This document shows, one piece after another, positions 26,245 to 34,375 of a stretch of DNA of 64,000 bases. The position numbers and the translations under genes were made by a program. The stretch is from Rhodoplanes sp963724735 (GTDB lineage: Bacteria > Pseudomonadota > Alphaproteobacteria > Rhizobiales > Xanthobacteraceae). The DNA lies in contig CAVRVX010000040.1 in NCBI GenBank assembly GCA_963724735.1, forward strand, positions 62,001 to 126,000. Reading direction: 5' to 3'. The first letter of the stretch is position 1, and every line of letters starts with the position of its first letter. Below the pieces are notes generated by a model. It was not told where the DNA came from, ran no database searches, and worked only from the letters and a program-made list of their open reading frames with translations.

Positions 26245-26342
26245 ACATCATCTCGATGCCGCATCCGGCTGCGCTCAAGACGGTGGACGAGGCCGAGACC
26301 GCCGCCGAGCAGCAGGCCGCCGCCAAGGACGCCGCGCAGTAG
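26245..26342 (+). repeat. 98-bp direct repeat, copy 2 (orphan fabI 3' end)
   Basis: A second, non-coding copy of the last 98 bases of fabI with stop codon. It lacks the rest of the gene. The sequence after it runs into the katG terminator and is probably the original downstream flank of fabI. Confidence 0.95.
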
Positions 26343-26415
26343 CCAAAGAGCGCGGTACGGCGCCGCTCGCGGAATCGGACAGATCGCGCAGATGAATTGG
26401 TAATTCTCGCCTGAC

Positions 26416-26445
26416 AAAAAAACCTCCCCCGCGAACGGGGGAGGT
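26416..26445 (-). terminator. intrinsic terminator of katG
   Basis: On the minus strand a perfect ten-base stem (ACCTCCCCCG / CGGGGGAGGT, 26422-26431 and 26436-26445) with a 4-base loop runs into a T-run (26416-26422). It is 51 bases past the katG stop. Confidence 0.88.
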
Positions 26446-26495
26446 CCGTTGAGGCTGCGCTCTGCAAGCCCGCGAGAAAGACCTTTCCGCAGCGA

Positions 26496-28655
26496 TCAGG
26501 CGATGTCGAAGCGATCGGCGTTCATCACCTTGGTCCAGGCCGCCACGAAGTCTTTCACGAACTTCTCCTTCGAGTCCGCGCACGCATAGACTTCCGCGAG
26601 GGCGCGCAGCTGCGAGTGCCAACCGAAGATCAGGTCGACGCGGGCGCCGGTCCACTTCAGTTCGCCGCTCTTGCGATCGCGTCCCTCGAACACATCCTCG
26701 GACCCGGCAGGCTGCCATTGCGTGCTCATGTCGAGCAGATTGACGAAGAAGTCGTTCGTCAGCGTCTCAGGCCGCTTGGTGAAGACGCCGTGGGGGGATT
26801 GCCCGGCATTGGCGCCAAGCACGCGCAAGCCGCCGACGAGAACGGTCATCTCCGGCGCCGTCAGCGTCAGCAGTTGCGCCCGATCCACCAACCGCTCCTC
26901 AGCGGACAAGCGCTGCTTGCCGCGGAAATAGTTGCGGAAGCCGTCAGCGGTCGGTTCGAGCGGAGCAAAGGACTCGGCGTCGGTTTGCTCCTGCGACGCG
27001 TCCGTGCGCCCCGGCGTGAAGGGAACCTTCACATCGTGCCCGGCGTCCTTAGCCGCTTTCTCGATCGCCGCGCCGCCGCCGAGAACGATCAGGTCGGCAA
27101 GCGAAACCTTCTTGCCGCCGGACTGCGACGCGTTGAACTCCTTTTGGATCGTTTCGAGCTTCTGAAGGACCGTCGCCAGTTGAGCCGGCTGGTTGACGTC
27201 CCAATCCTTCTGCGGCGCGAGGCGAATGCGCGCCCCGTTCGCGCCGCCGCGCTTGTCAGAGCCACGGAACGTCGAGGCAGAAGCCCACGCCGTCGAGACC
27301 AATTGGGACACGGACAGACCGGACGCGAGGATTTTCGCCTTCAGCGCAGCAACGTCCTGCTCGTCGATCAGCGGATGATCCACAGCGGGGATCGGGTCTT
27401 GCCACAGAAGCGCCTCGGCCGGGACCTCCGGACCGAGATAGCGCGGGCGCGGACCCATGTCGCGGTGCGTGAGCTTGTACCACGCGCGCGCAAACGCGTC
27501 GGCGAATTGATCCGGATTTTCGTAGAAGCGCCTTGAGATCTTTTCGTAAGCAGGGTCTAACCGCAGCGAGAGATCCGTGGTCAGCATGGTCGGCACGCGC
27601 CGCTTCGACGGGTCGTGGGCGTCCGGAATCGTGGCAGCGCCGCCTTTCGCCTTCCACTGATAGGCGCCGGCCGGACTCTTCGTCAGCTCCCATTCGTTGT
27701 TGAACAGGCTCTCGAAGAAGTGGTTGCTCCACGTCGTCGGCGTCTGCGACCAGGTGACTTCCGGGCCGCCGGTAATCGTGTCGTCGCCTTTGCCCGTGCC
27801 AAATCTGCTCTTCCAGCCGAGGCCCTGTTCCTCGATGGGGGCGGCCTCGGGTTCCGGACCGACAAGCGTCGCGTCGCCGGCGCCGTGGGTCTTGCCGAAT
27901 GTGTGACCGCCGGCAATCAGCGCGACCGTTTCTTCGTCGTTCATCGCCATGCGCCTGAACGTTTCGCGGATGTCGCGTGCCGCAGCGATCGGGTCCGGCG
28001 TGCCGTTGGGCCCTTCCGGATTGACGTAGATGAGCCCCATCTGCACGGCGGCGAGAGGATTCTGGAGATCGCGGTCGCCGGAATAGCGCTCGTCCGCCAA
28101 CCACTTGCCTTCGGGGCCCCAATAGATGTCCTGTTCGGGCTCCCAGGTGTCCTTGCGCCCGCCGCCGAAACCGAACGTCTTGAAGCCCATCGACTCGAGG
28201 GCGACGTTGCCCGTAAGAACGAAGAGGTCGGCCCAGGAAATTTGCCGGCCGTATTTCTGCTTGATCGGCCACAGCAGCCGGCGCGCCTTGTCGAGGTTCG
28301 CGTTGTCCGGCCAGCTGTTGAGGGGCGCGAAGCGCTGCTGGCCGCCTCCGGCGCCGCCGCGGCCGTCGCCAATGCGGTACGTGCCTGCGGCATGCCATGC
28401 CATGCGAATGAACAAGGGTCCGTAGTGGCCGAAGTCCGCCGGCCACCACTCCTGCGAGTCGGTCATCAGCGCGTGGAGGTCCTTCTTTACGGCTTGGTAG
28501 TCGAGCTTCTTGAACTCTTCCGCGTAGTCGAACGCCTCGCCCATGGGATCGGACAAGGAGGAATTCTGGTGAAGGACACTCAGGTCTAACTGGTTCGGCC
28601 ACCAGTCACGGTTCGTGGGCACGAACGGGCATTTCTTGTCAGTCATTGCGTCCAT
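26496..28655 (-). CDS. katG: catalase-peroxidase
   Basis: KatG detoxifies hydrogen peroxide with both catalase and broad peroxidase activity, using haem b in the cytoplasm. The 719-residue protein has the distal residues Arg84, Trp87 and His88 (MAWHAAGTYR), the proximal His251 in AGGHTFGKTHG, and Trp87, Tyr210 and Met236 at the spacing of the Met-Tyr-Trp adduct needed for catalase activity. The second, non-haem domain is intact. ATG 28655 follows GGAGAGAAAC. It is divergent from oxyR, which very probably activates it, and ends at a strong terminator. Confidence 0.97.
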   Translation of the reverse strand: MDAMTDKKCPFVPTNRDWWPNQLDLSVLHQNSSLSDPMGEAFDYAEEFKKLDYQAVKKDLHALMTDSQEWWPADFGHYGPLFIRMAWHAAGTYRIGDGRGGAGGGQQRFAPLNSWPDNANLDKARRLLWPIKQKYGRQISWADLFVLTGNVALESMGFKTFGFGGGRKDTWEPEQDIYWGPEGKWLADERYSGDRDLQNPLAAVQMGLIYVNPEGPNGTPDPIAAARDIRETFRRMAMNDEETVALIAGGHTFGKTHGAGDATLVGPEPEAAPIEEQGLGWKSRFGTGKGDDTITGGPEVTWSQTPTTWSNHFFESLFNNEWELTKSPAGAYQWKAKGGAATIPDAHDPSKRRVPTMLTTDLSLRLDPAYEKISRRFYENPDQFADAFARAWYKLTHRDMGPRPRYLGPEVPAEALLWQDPIPAVDHPLIDEQDVAALKAKILASGLSVSQLVSTAWASASTFRGSDKRGGANGARIRLAPQKDWDVNQPAQLATVLQKLETIQKEFNASQSGGKKVSLADLIVLGGGAAIEKAAKDAGHDVKVPFTPGRTDASQEQTDAESFAPLEPTADGFRNYFRGKQRLSAEERLVDRAQLLTLTAPEMTVLVGGLRVLGANAGQSPHGVFTKRPETLTNDFFVNLLDMSTQWQPAGSEDVFEGRDRKSGELKWTGARVDLIFGWHSQLRALAEVYACADSKEKFVKDFVAAWTKVMNADRFDIA

Positions 28656-28969
28656 GTTTCTCTCCGATCGTATCGTCTAATTGTCTTCGGGTTGTTCCGT
28701 ATCGAACGAATATGACGTCCGGGCATTCCTGCCGACGAGATTCCAGTTGTCTTGCGAGCAAAGCCGCGCATGCCGCGCTCCACGTCGGCCGCGCCAAGTC
28801 CGCCGGGCCCCTGTCGAGAAGCGGTCGATCCGCGATGTGAAAAAACTCCTCCATCTGTTTTGGTGATTGCCGCCCAAACCCGGTCCGGGCGTTGGTGGGA
28901 GCATCCTACGTTCCTTTGATCAGGTCTAATCGAATTGTTTCCGCCTCGCGATCAGATTATCTTATATGC
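28656..28969. promoter_or_regulatory. katG-oxyR divergent control region
   Basis: A 314-bp spacer between the divergent katG and oxyR genes, where OxyR is expected to bind. Two GATCAG-containing boxes lie at 28918-28923 and 28950-28955, 32 bases (about three helical turns) apart and each followed by a TAATC/TTATC-like AT stretch; they are candidates for OxyR contacts close to its own start. I cannot match a published consensus with confidence. Confidence 0.4.
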
Positions 28970-29923
28970 GTGATCACGCTGAGACAGCTTCGATATTTTA
29001 CGGCATTGGCGCGCCACGGCCATTTCGGACGGGCGGCGAGCGAATGCGCCGTGAGCCAGCCGGCGCTCTCCATGCAAATTCGCGATCTGGAGAAGACCCT
29101 TGGCGTCGACCTCGTCGAGCGCCGCCCGGGCGAAGCGGCGCTGACCCCGGTTGGGCGCGAGTTCGCGCTGCGGAGCGAGCAGGTTCTCGCGGGGGCGCGC
29201 GACCTCGTCGACTTTGCCCGTCATCAAGCGCAGCCGCTATCCGGACGGGTGCGCTTCGGGTTGATCCCGACGCTCGCGCCTTATGTGCTGCCGAAAATCT
29301 TGCCGGCGCTGCAGGCCCGCTATCCCGGACTGCGCATCGAGCTGCGCGAGACGCAGACCCGGCTGCTGATCGAGGAATTGATGCGCGGCGTGCTCGACGT
29401 GCTGATGCTGGCGCTGCCGTTGGACGAGCCGGAGGTCGAGACCACCCGCCTGTTCGACGATCCCTTCGTTCTCGCGGTCGCCGCAAGCGATCCGCGCACC
29501 ACGGCGGTTCGTGTTGATCCGCGCGCGATCGAGCGTGAGCCGCTCATCCTCCTGGAGGAGGGGCACTGCCTGCGCGACCAGGCGCTCGCTTATTGCGCCG
29601 GCGCCCGCGGCGAACGGGCGATGAGCCTCGGCGCGACCAGCCTGACGACCGTCATGCAGATGGTCGCCAACGGCTACGGCGTCACGCTGCTGCCGCAGGT
29701 CGCGGCCGAGGTCGAGGCGCGCGATCCGCGCATCAAGTTGTTGCGCTTCGCACGGCCCGGGCCTGGCCGCACGATCGGACTTGCTTACCGACGCACGTCT
29801 CCGCGTAAGGCCGACTTCTCCGCGCTGGGCGCGCTGATCACCGAGGCGCTCGGCATCGACGCCGAGCCGGGGCCACGGCTCGCGCGCAGTTCGGCGCCCA
29901 AGGCGCGCGGGCGCGGTCATTGA
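28970..29923 (+). CDS. oxyR: hydrogen peroxide-inducible genes activator (LysR family)
   Basis: OxyR senses peroxide through a disulfide and activates katG and other defence genes. The 317-residue protein has the LysR helix-turn-helix at residues 1-60 (LRQLRYFTALARHGHFGRAA, QPALSMQIRDLEKTLG) and an effector domain with redox cysteines Cys200 (EEGHCLRDQ) and Cys209 (LAYCAG), the same nine-residue spacing as E. coli 199/208. The start is GTG 28970, because homologues begin with the ITLRQLRYF helix; longer frames upstream lack conservation. It is divergent from katG. The last 25 residues are a basic tail. Confidence 0.94.
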   Translation: MITLRQLRYFTALARHGHFGRAASECAVSQPALSMQIRDLEKTLGVDLVERRPGEAALTPVGREFALRSEQVLAGARDLVDFARHQAQPLSGRVRFGLIPTLAPYVLPKILPALQARYPGLRIELRETQTRLLIEELMRGVLDVLMLALPLDEPEVETTRLFDDPFVLAVAASDPRTTAVRVDPRAIEREPLILLEEGHCLRDQALAYCAGARGERAMSLGATSLTTVMQMVANGYGVTLLPQVAAEVEARDPRIKLLRFARPGPGRTIGLAYRRTSPRKADFSALGALITEALGIDAEPGPRLARSSAPKARGRGH

Positions 29924-30028
29924 ACAAAGAGCCGCTCGCCGAACTCTCCGCGTGGTCATTGCCGGGCTGATGGATCCAGGTCAAACCGGTACCCGCGCAT
30001 GACGAGTCAATGATTACGAGGACGAGTA

Positions 30029-31060
30029 TTAGAACTGCACCCGCGCTTCGATCGAGCCGAACAGGTCGCCGTGGCCGGGCTGGTTGGGAAATTCCTGGGT
30101 GCGCTTGGTGAGGGTGAAGGCGAGGCGGCTGCCATATTGGGTGAAAATCTCCGCGCCGGCCACGAGGTCGGCCACGAACACCTGATGCTTTACCGAGGGA
30201 CTGGAGACGAAAGTGTTGCCGTCGAGGAAGACATTGTAGGCGACCGCGCGCCCTTCCACGCCGGCGAAGAAGTCAAATCCCCACGCCGGACCCTGTGGGT
30301 CAGGTGAGAAAAAGGAGGAGCCGGACGGGGCCGGCCGCACGCGGGTCGGCCCCCAGGTGGACGAGAGCGAGCGGCCGAACCGGAACAGCGCGCCCGCCGA
30401 GCCATAGGTGTAGACATTGCCCGCGGTCACGCCGAGGGCGGGGATGACGTCGACGCCGAACCCGTCGCCGAAGCCGACCCCGAATTTCCACTTGCGCTCC
30501 CACGAAGCGAGGAAGGCCGGCTCGTCCTTGAGCTGATAGCTCCAGCCGAGCGGGCAGGACTGTCCCAGCGCCGAGTGAAACCCGCACTGCACGGCCTTTC
30601 CTCCGCTGCTCGGTCCGACCACGCCGCCCAGAAATTCAAACGTGTCGAGCTGCACGCCGGCGGTCTCTTGCGCGAGCGAGCCGCCGGTGTACAGCCAGCC
30701 CGCATAAGGGCGGTCGAGCGGGTTCGGCGGGATAAGCTTCAGTTTCTGTGGCGTGAAGATGCTTTGGCCGACGATCCACTCGAACTGACGGCGGACCGGG
30801 CCGGGAGGCGCCCCGAGGGTGACCACCAGTCCGCCGACCAGATCGAACGGCGCATCCACGAAGGATTTGTTGAAAAAGTCGTTGAATACCAACGAGGCGC
30901 GGAAGCCCTGCGTATAGCCATAGTCGCGCTGCGAGACGAGCGCGTCATTCTCCTCGACGAGGACGACGGCGGGTTGCGCGCGCGCCTCCGCCACGACGCC
31001 CGCAAGCGCCAGCGCCGCAAGAACGATGATCCGCACCAGTCGCGACAACGACGCCCCCAT
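30029..31060 (-). CDS. LpxR-like lipid A deacylase family outer-membrane protein
   Basis: A 343-residue outer-membrane beta-barrel of the LpxR/DUF2219 family; LpxR of Salmonella removes the 3'-acyloxyacyl chain of lipid A. A signal peptide (residues 1-28, ending ARAQ) is followed by the family opening VEENDALVSQRDYGYTQG, the DRPYAGWLY motif, and a late barrel ending in phenylalanine (ARVQF). The catalytic region (FLGGVVGPSSGGKAVQ..FHSALG) contains a histidine, but I cannot confirm all catalytic residues; an inserted Cys-containing loop is unusual. The start could also be ATG 31078. It is preceded by moeB on the same strand. Confidence 0.75.
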   Translation of the reverse strand: MGASLSRLVRIIVLAALALAGVVAEARAQPAVVLVEENDALVSQRDYGYTQGFRASLVFNDFFNKSFVDAPFDLVGGLVVTLGAPPGPVRRQFEWIVGQSIFTPQKLKLIPPNPLDRPYAGWLYTGGSLAQETAGVQLDTFEFLGGVVGPSSGGKAVQCGFHSALGQSCPLGWSYQLKDEPAFLASWERKWKFGVGFGDGFGVDVIPALGVTAGNVYTYGSAGALFRFGRSLSSTWGPTRVRPAPSGSSFFSPDPQGPAWGFDFFAGVEGRAVAYNVFLDGNTFVSSPSVKHQVFVADLVAGAEIFTQYGSRLAFTLTKRTQEFPNQPGHGDLFGSIEARVQF

Positions 31061-31223
31061 GCCGGTCCCACCCAGCATTACCCACCACACCTTCGGGGAT
31101 TCCGCGTGGCCATGGAAGAATAAGCAGCGCCTTCGACTCGGAAACCGGCGATGTGTTGCGCGAGGGCAACGGCTCGGGTGCGTCACCGATCGAGGAGGGC
31201 CATCGTTCCAAGGGCCGACCGGG

Positions 31224-32054
31224 TCAGGGGCGCGACGGGACGGTGCCCGCACGACCCGGATGCGCCGACAAGTCGCGAATGCGCGGCTGCTCGCCGGAGA
31301 GGGGGTTCTTCGGGTCCCAGGCATAGGCGAGCGTCTCGAAGCGCAGCGCCCGCGCATCGACCATCAGGAGCCGGCCAACCAAGCCTTCGCCGAAACCGAC
31401 GATCTCCCGGATCACTTCAAGCGCCACGAGCGAACCGATCACGCCGGTAAATGCGCCGAGAATGCCCGCCTCCGCGCAAGCCGGGATCGCACCTTCGGGG
31501 GGAGGGTCGGGGAACAGGCAGCGATAGGTCGGATTGGGCCGGCCATCGGCGTTCGTCTCATGCGCGCGGATCGTCGTCAGCGTGCCGTCGAACACGCCGA
31601 CCGCGGCGGTGACCAGCGGCTTCTTGGCGAAGAAACAGGCGTCCGAGACGAGATAGCGCGTGGCGAAATTGTCCGACCCGTCGGCGACGAGGTCGTATTG
31701 CGAGATCACCGCCAACGCGTTTTCCGCCGCAAGCCGCGCGGCATGCGGCTCGACTGTCACATGCGGATTGAGCCGCGCGATGGCTGCGGCGGCGCTGTCG
31801 ACCTTGGGCCGTCCGAGATCGGGGGTCGCGTGAATCACCTGCCGCTGCAGGTTCGACAACGCCACGACATCGTCATCGATGACGCCTAGCGTCCCGACGC
31901 CGGCAGCCGCGAGATAAAGCATGGCAGGCGCGCCAAGGCCGCCTGCCCCCACCACCAGGACGCGGGCGCGCTTGAGCGCGGCCTGCCCCGGTCCGCCCAC
32001 TTCGTGCAGCACGATGTGGCGGGCATAGCGTTCGAGCTCGTCGGCGCTCAGCAT
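31224..32054 (-). CDS. moeB: HesA/MoeB/ThiF family adenylyltransferase
   Basis: Activates a ubiquitin-like sulfur carrier (MoaD or ThiS) by adenylation for molybdopterin or thiamine synthesis. The 276-residue protein has the ATP-binding GAGGLGAPAMLYLAAAGVG loop, the arginine in NLQRQVIH, and the DGSDNFATRYLVSD motif. The four zinc-binding cysteines of E. coli MoeB are mostly missing: only TYRCLF of the first pair is kept and the C-terminal CxxC is absent; this looks usual for alphaproteobacteria. It is the first gene of a minus-strand pair with the LpxR-like gene, which begins about 160 bases downstream; the two roles are unrelated. Confidence 0.88.
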   Translation of the reverse strand: MLSADELERYARHIVLHEVGGPGQAALKRARVLVVGAGGLGAPAMLYLAAAGVGTLGVIDDDVVALSNLQRQVIHATPDLGRPKVDSAAAAIARLNPHVTVEPHAARLAAENALAVISQYDLVADGSDNFATRYLVSDACFFAKKPLVTAAVGVFDGTLTTIRAHETNADGRPNPTYRCLFPDPPPEGAIPACAEAGILGAFTGVIGSLVALEVIREIVGFGEGLVGRLLMVDARALRFETLAYAWDPKNPLSGEQPRIRDLSAHPGRAGTVPSRP

Positions 32055-32226
32055 GGTCGGTCTGGGTGGTGGAGGAGCCGCTGCGCGTCAGTTCATGTCT
32101 TGGTTGGGCCTTCGATGGACTGCGTTCGCGTCGCCCGGTCCAAACGAGCGCGACGGCGTCGGCCGCATGATGAAGCCCAATTTGCGGCCATGATATAGAA
32201 ATCGATCCACAGCCAAGGGAGCCGCG

Positions 32227-32883
32227 ATGTCGCGCCCGAAAACAGCCGTCTTCTCCATCGGAGGCGTTCTCGCCTATCTCGGTCTAGCTGTTCTCGGTTG
32301 GGGCGGCTTCGCCGGCTTCTTCTCTCACCCGGCCTTGATCGTTCTTGTCATAGCGACGCTCGTGATGGCGGTCGCGGCCGTCTTCAGCGGCGGCAATCTG
32401 AGCGCCGGCGAGCGCGAAGACCGGTCCAACCGCTGGGTTATCTATGCGTTGGGAATCATTGGACTTTTGTCCGCGTTCCTGCCGGCTTACACGGACCGGA
32501 AGGACTTCCTCGTCATCGATGGAGACGCCGTTCGCTGGCTCGGCGTCGCGCTTTATGTCGTTGGCGGCGCGGTGAGAATTTGGCCCGTTTTCGTCCTCGG
32601 CCATCGGTTCAGCGGATTGGTCGCCATCCAGCCGGGGCATACGCTGGTGACGGACGGAATCTACAGCGTCATCCGGCACCCGAGCTATCTCGGTCTGTTG
32701 GTCGTCTCGCTCGGCTGGGCGCTCGCGTTCCGCTCCATCGTCGGTCTCGTCTTCGTCGTGCTGACCATTCCGCCGGTCCTCGCCCGGATCAAATCGGAAG
32801 AACACCTCCTCCACGAGCAGTTCGGCGCCGAATATGATGCCTATCGCAGCCGCACCTCGCGGCTGATCCCCGGGCTCTATTGA
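32227..32883 (+). CDS. isoprenylcysteine carboxyl methyltransferase (ICMT) family protein
   Basis: A 218-residue integral membrane methyltransferase with five to six hydrophobic helices. The C-terminal SAM-binding part holds HTLVTDGIYSVIRHPSYLG (the RHPxYxG signature) and the closing EEHLLHEQFGAEYDAYRSRT helix. Bacterial members methylate small or lipid-linked substrates that are mostly unknown, so the name reflects fold only. RBS GGGAG precedes ATG 32227. It is followed after 52 bases by the peptidoglycan-binding gene in the same direction. Confidence 0.88.
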   Translation: MSRPKTAVFSIGGVLAYLGLAVLGWGGFAGFFSHPALIVLVIATLVMAVAAVFSGGNLSAGEREDRSNRWVIYALGIIGLLSAFLPAYTDRKDFLVIDGDAVRWLGVALYVVGGAVRIWPVFVLGHRFSGLVAIQPGHTLVTDGIYSVIRHPSYLGLLVVSLGWALAFRSIVGLVFVVLTIPPVLARIKSEEHLLHEQFGAEYDAYRSRTSRLIPGLY

Positions 32884-32935
32884 GGCGGATGGCAGTCGAA
32901 GTTTCGGCGCACCGCCGGCAACAAGGACGATCGGC

Positions 32936-34303
32936 ATGAGAAATCGCGGCGCTGCGTTGGTCCTTTTCCTCGGTTGCGCGGTGCTCACTGCCGACGCTTA
33001 CGCCCAGCTCTTCGCGCCTGCGCCGACACGGCCGCAGGCTCAGCGCCGAACCGCCCGCCCGCCCGGAAAGCCTTCGCCCGGCGCGCCTCCCGCCGTCTAT
33101 GCCGCGATGCCGGAAGCCGAGCGCATTGCGATCCAGCTCGATCTCATCTGGGCCGGCGAATACAACGGAATGGCGAACGGCGATTTCGGCGAGGCGTCGG
33201 TCGCCGCGGTCAAGTCATTCCAGAGGAACAACGCCGGCAAGGAAACGGGCATCCTCAATCCCGACGAACGCCTGCGCCTCGCGGAAGCGGCGAGGATAAG
33301 CCAAAGGCGTGTCGGTTGGCAGATCGTGGACGACCGCGCCACCGGCGCGCAGATCGGCCTGCCGACAAAGCTCGTGTCGCAACAGCGCCCGACCGGCGCC
33401 GGCACGCATTGGCAGTCCGGCCACGGCGAGGTGCAGATCGATACGTTCCGCCTGCCGTCCGTCACGCTGGCGCAGGCGTTCGAGCAGCAGAAAAAGCAGC
33501 CGCCGCAGCGCAAGGTCGAGTACAGCGTCATGAAGGGCGACTTCTTCGTCCTGTCCGGGATGCAGGGGCTGAAGAAATTCTACGTGCGCGCGCACGCCAG
33601 GGACCACGAGGTACGTGGCGTGACCGTGCTCTACGACCAGGCCATGGAAGGAATCATGGACCCCGTGGCGATCGCGGCCTCGAACGCGTTCGACCCGTTC
33701 CCGACGAGCCTCGTCGGCGGCGGCGCGCTGCGGCGTAAGGTCGAATATGCGAGCGGGGCGGTCGTCAGCGCGGCGGGCGATATCGCGACCGACGCCCGCG
33801 CCGTTTCGGAATGCGAGTTCATCCTCGTCCCCGGGCGCGGGCGCGCCGACAAGCTCGCCGAGGAGGATGGTCTTGCCCTGCTGCGCCTTTATGGCGCGCG
33901 CGATCTTGCGCCGCTTTCGCTCGCAAGCGAAGCCGCGCCGCGCGGCGCAGTCACGCTCGCGGGCGTCGCCGATCCGCAGGCGCAGGGCGGGCAGGGCGCG
34001 GTGTCGACGGTGCGGGCCGACCTGATGCCGGGCGCGGACGGGGTCGCTATCGCGCCTGCGCCGGCGCAAGGCTTTGCGGGCGCCGCCGCGCTCGACGCAG
34101 ACGGACGCCTGGTCGGACTGGTCGCGCCGCGGCCGCAAGTGGTCGCCGGCCCAAGCGCGGCGGGGGCCGGAACGGCCGCCCTGATCCCAGCCACGGCGAT
34201 CAAGGCGCTGCTGGCCAAGCAAGGGATCGCCCCGGCATCCGGACGCGCGGACCTCGAGGCGGCAAAGGCCGCCATCGTCCGCGTGATCTGCGTGCGGGAG
34301 TAA
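32936..34303 (+). CDS. peptidoglycan-binding domain protein with degenerate trypsin-like region
   Basis: A 455-residue exported protein. Residues 1-23 are a signal peptide (cleavage near AYAQ) followed by a Pro/Arg-rich linker. Residues 58-110 form a peptidoglycan-binding helical domain (AIQLDLIWAGEYNGMANGDF, VKSFQRNNAG). The C-terminal 200 residues resemble a serine-protease-like double barrel (GADGVAIAPAPAQGFAGAA, LIPATAIKALLAKQGI), but I find no GDSGG-type serine centre, so it is probably non-catalytic. The family recurs in Rhizobiales without a named function; a cell-wall-anchored sensor or scaffold is one possibility. Confidence 0.78.
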   Translation: MRNRGAALVLFLGCAVLTADAYAQLFAPAPTRPQAQRRTARPPGKPSPGAPPAVYAAMPEAERIAIQLDLIWAGEYNGMANGDFGEASVAAVKSFQRNNAGKETGILNPDERLRLAEAARISQRRVGWQIVDDRATGAQIGLPTKLVSQQRPTGAGTHWQSGHGEVQIDTFRLPSVTLAQAFEQQKKQPPQRKVEYSVMKGDFFVLSGMQGLKKFYVRAHARDHEVRGVTVLYDQAMEGIMDPVAIAASNAFDPFPTSLVGGGALRRKVEYASGAVVSAAGDIATDARAVSECEFILVPGRGRADKLAEEDGLALLRLYGARDLAPLSLASEAAPRGAVTLAGVADPQAQGGQGAVSTVRADLMPGADGVAIAPAPAQGFAGAAALDADGRLVGLVAPRPQVVAGPSAAGAGTAALIPATAIKALLAKQGIAPASGRADLEAAKAAIVRVICVRE

Positions 34304-34375
34304 GGCGTGCGCCTGTGAAAGTCCTCCGGAGTCGTGCTACAGGCTGGCGCGACACGGCGTTTCTCCGGCGCAGGC

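Noticed and set aside
31224..32054. Missing zinc cysteines in the MoeB-like protein as a sign of a defective enzyme.
   Set aside because: The ATP and adenylation motifs are intact, and related alphaproteobacterial forms appear to lack the same cysteines.
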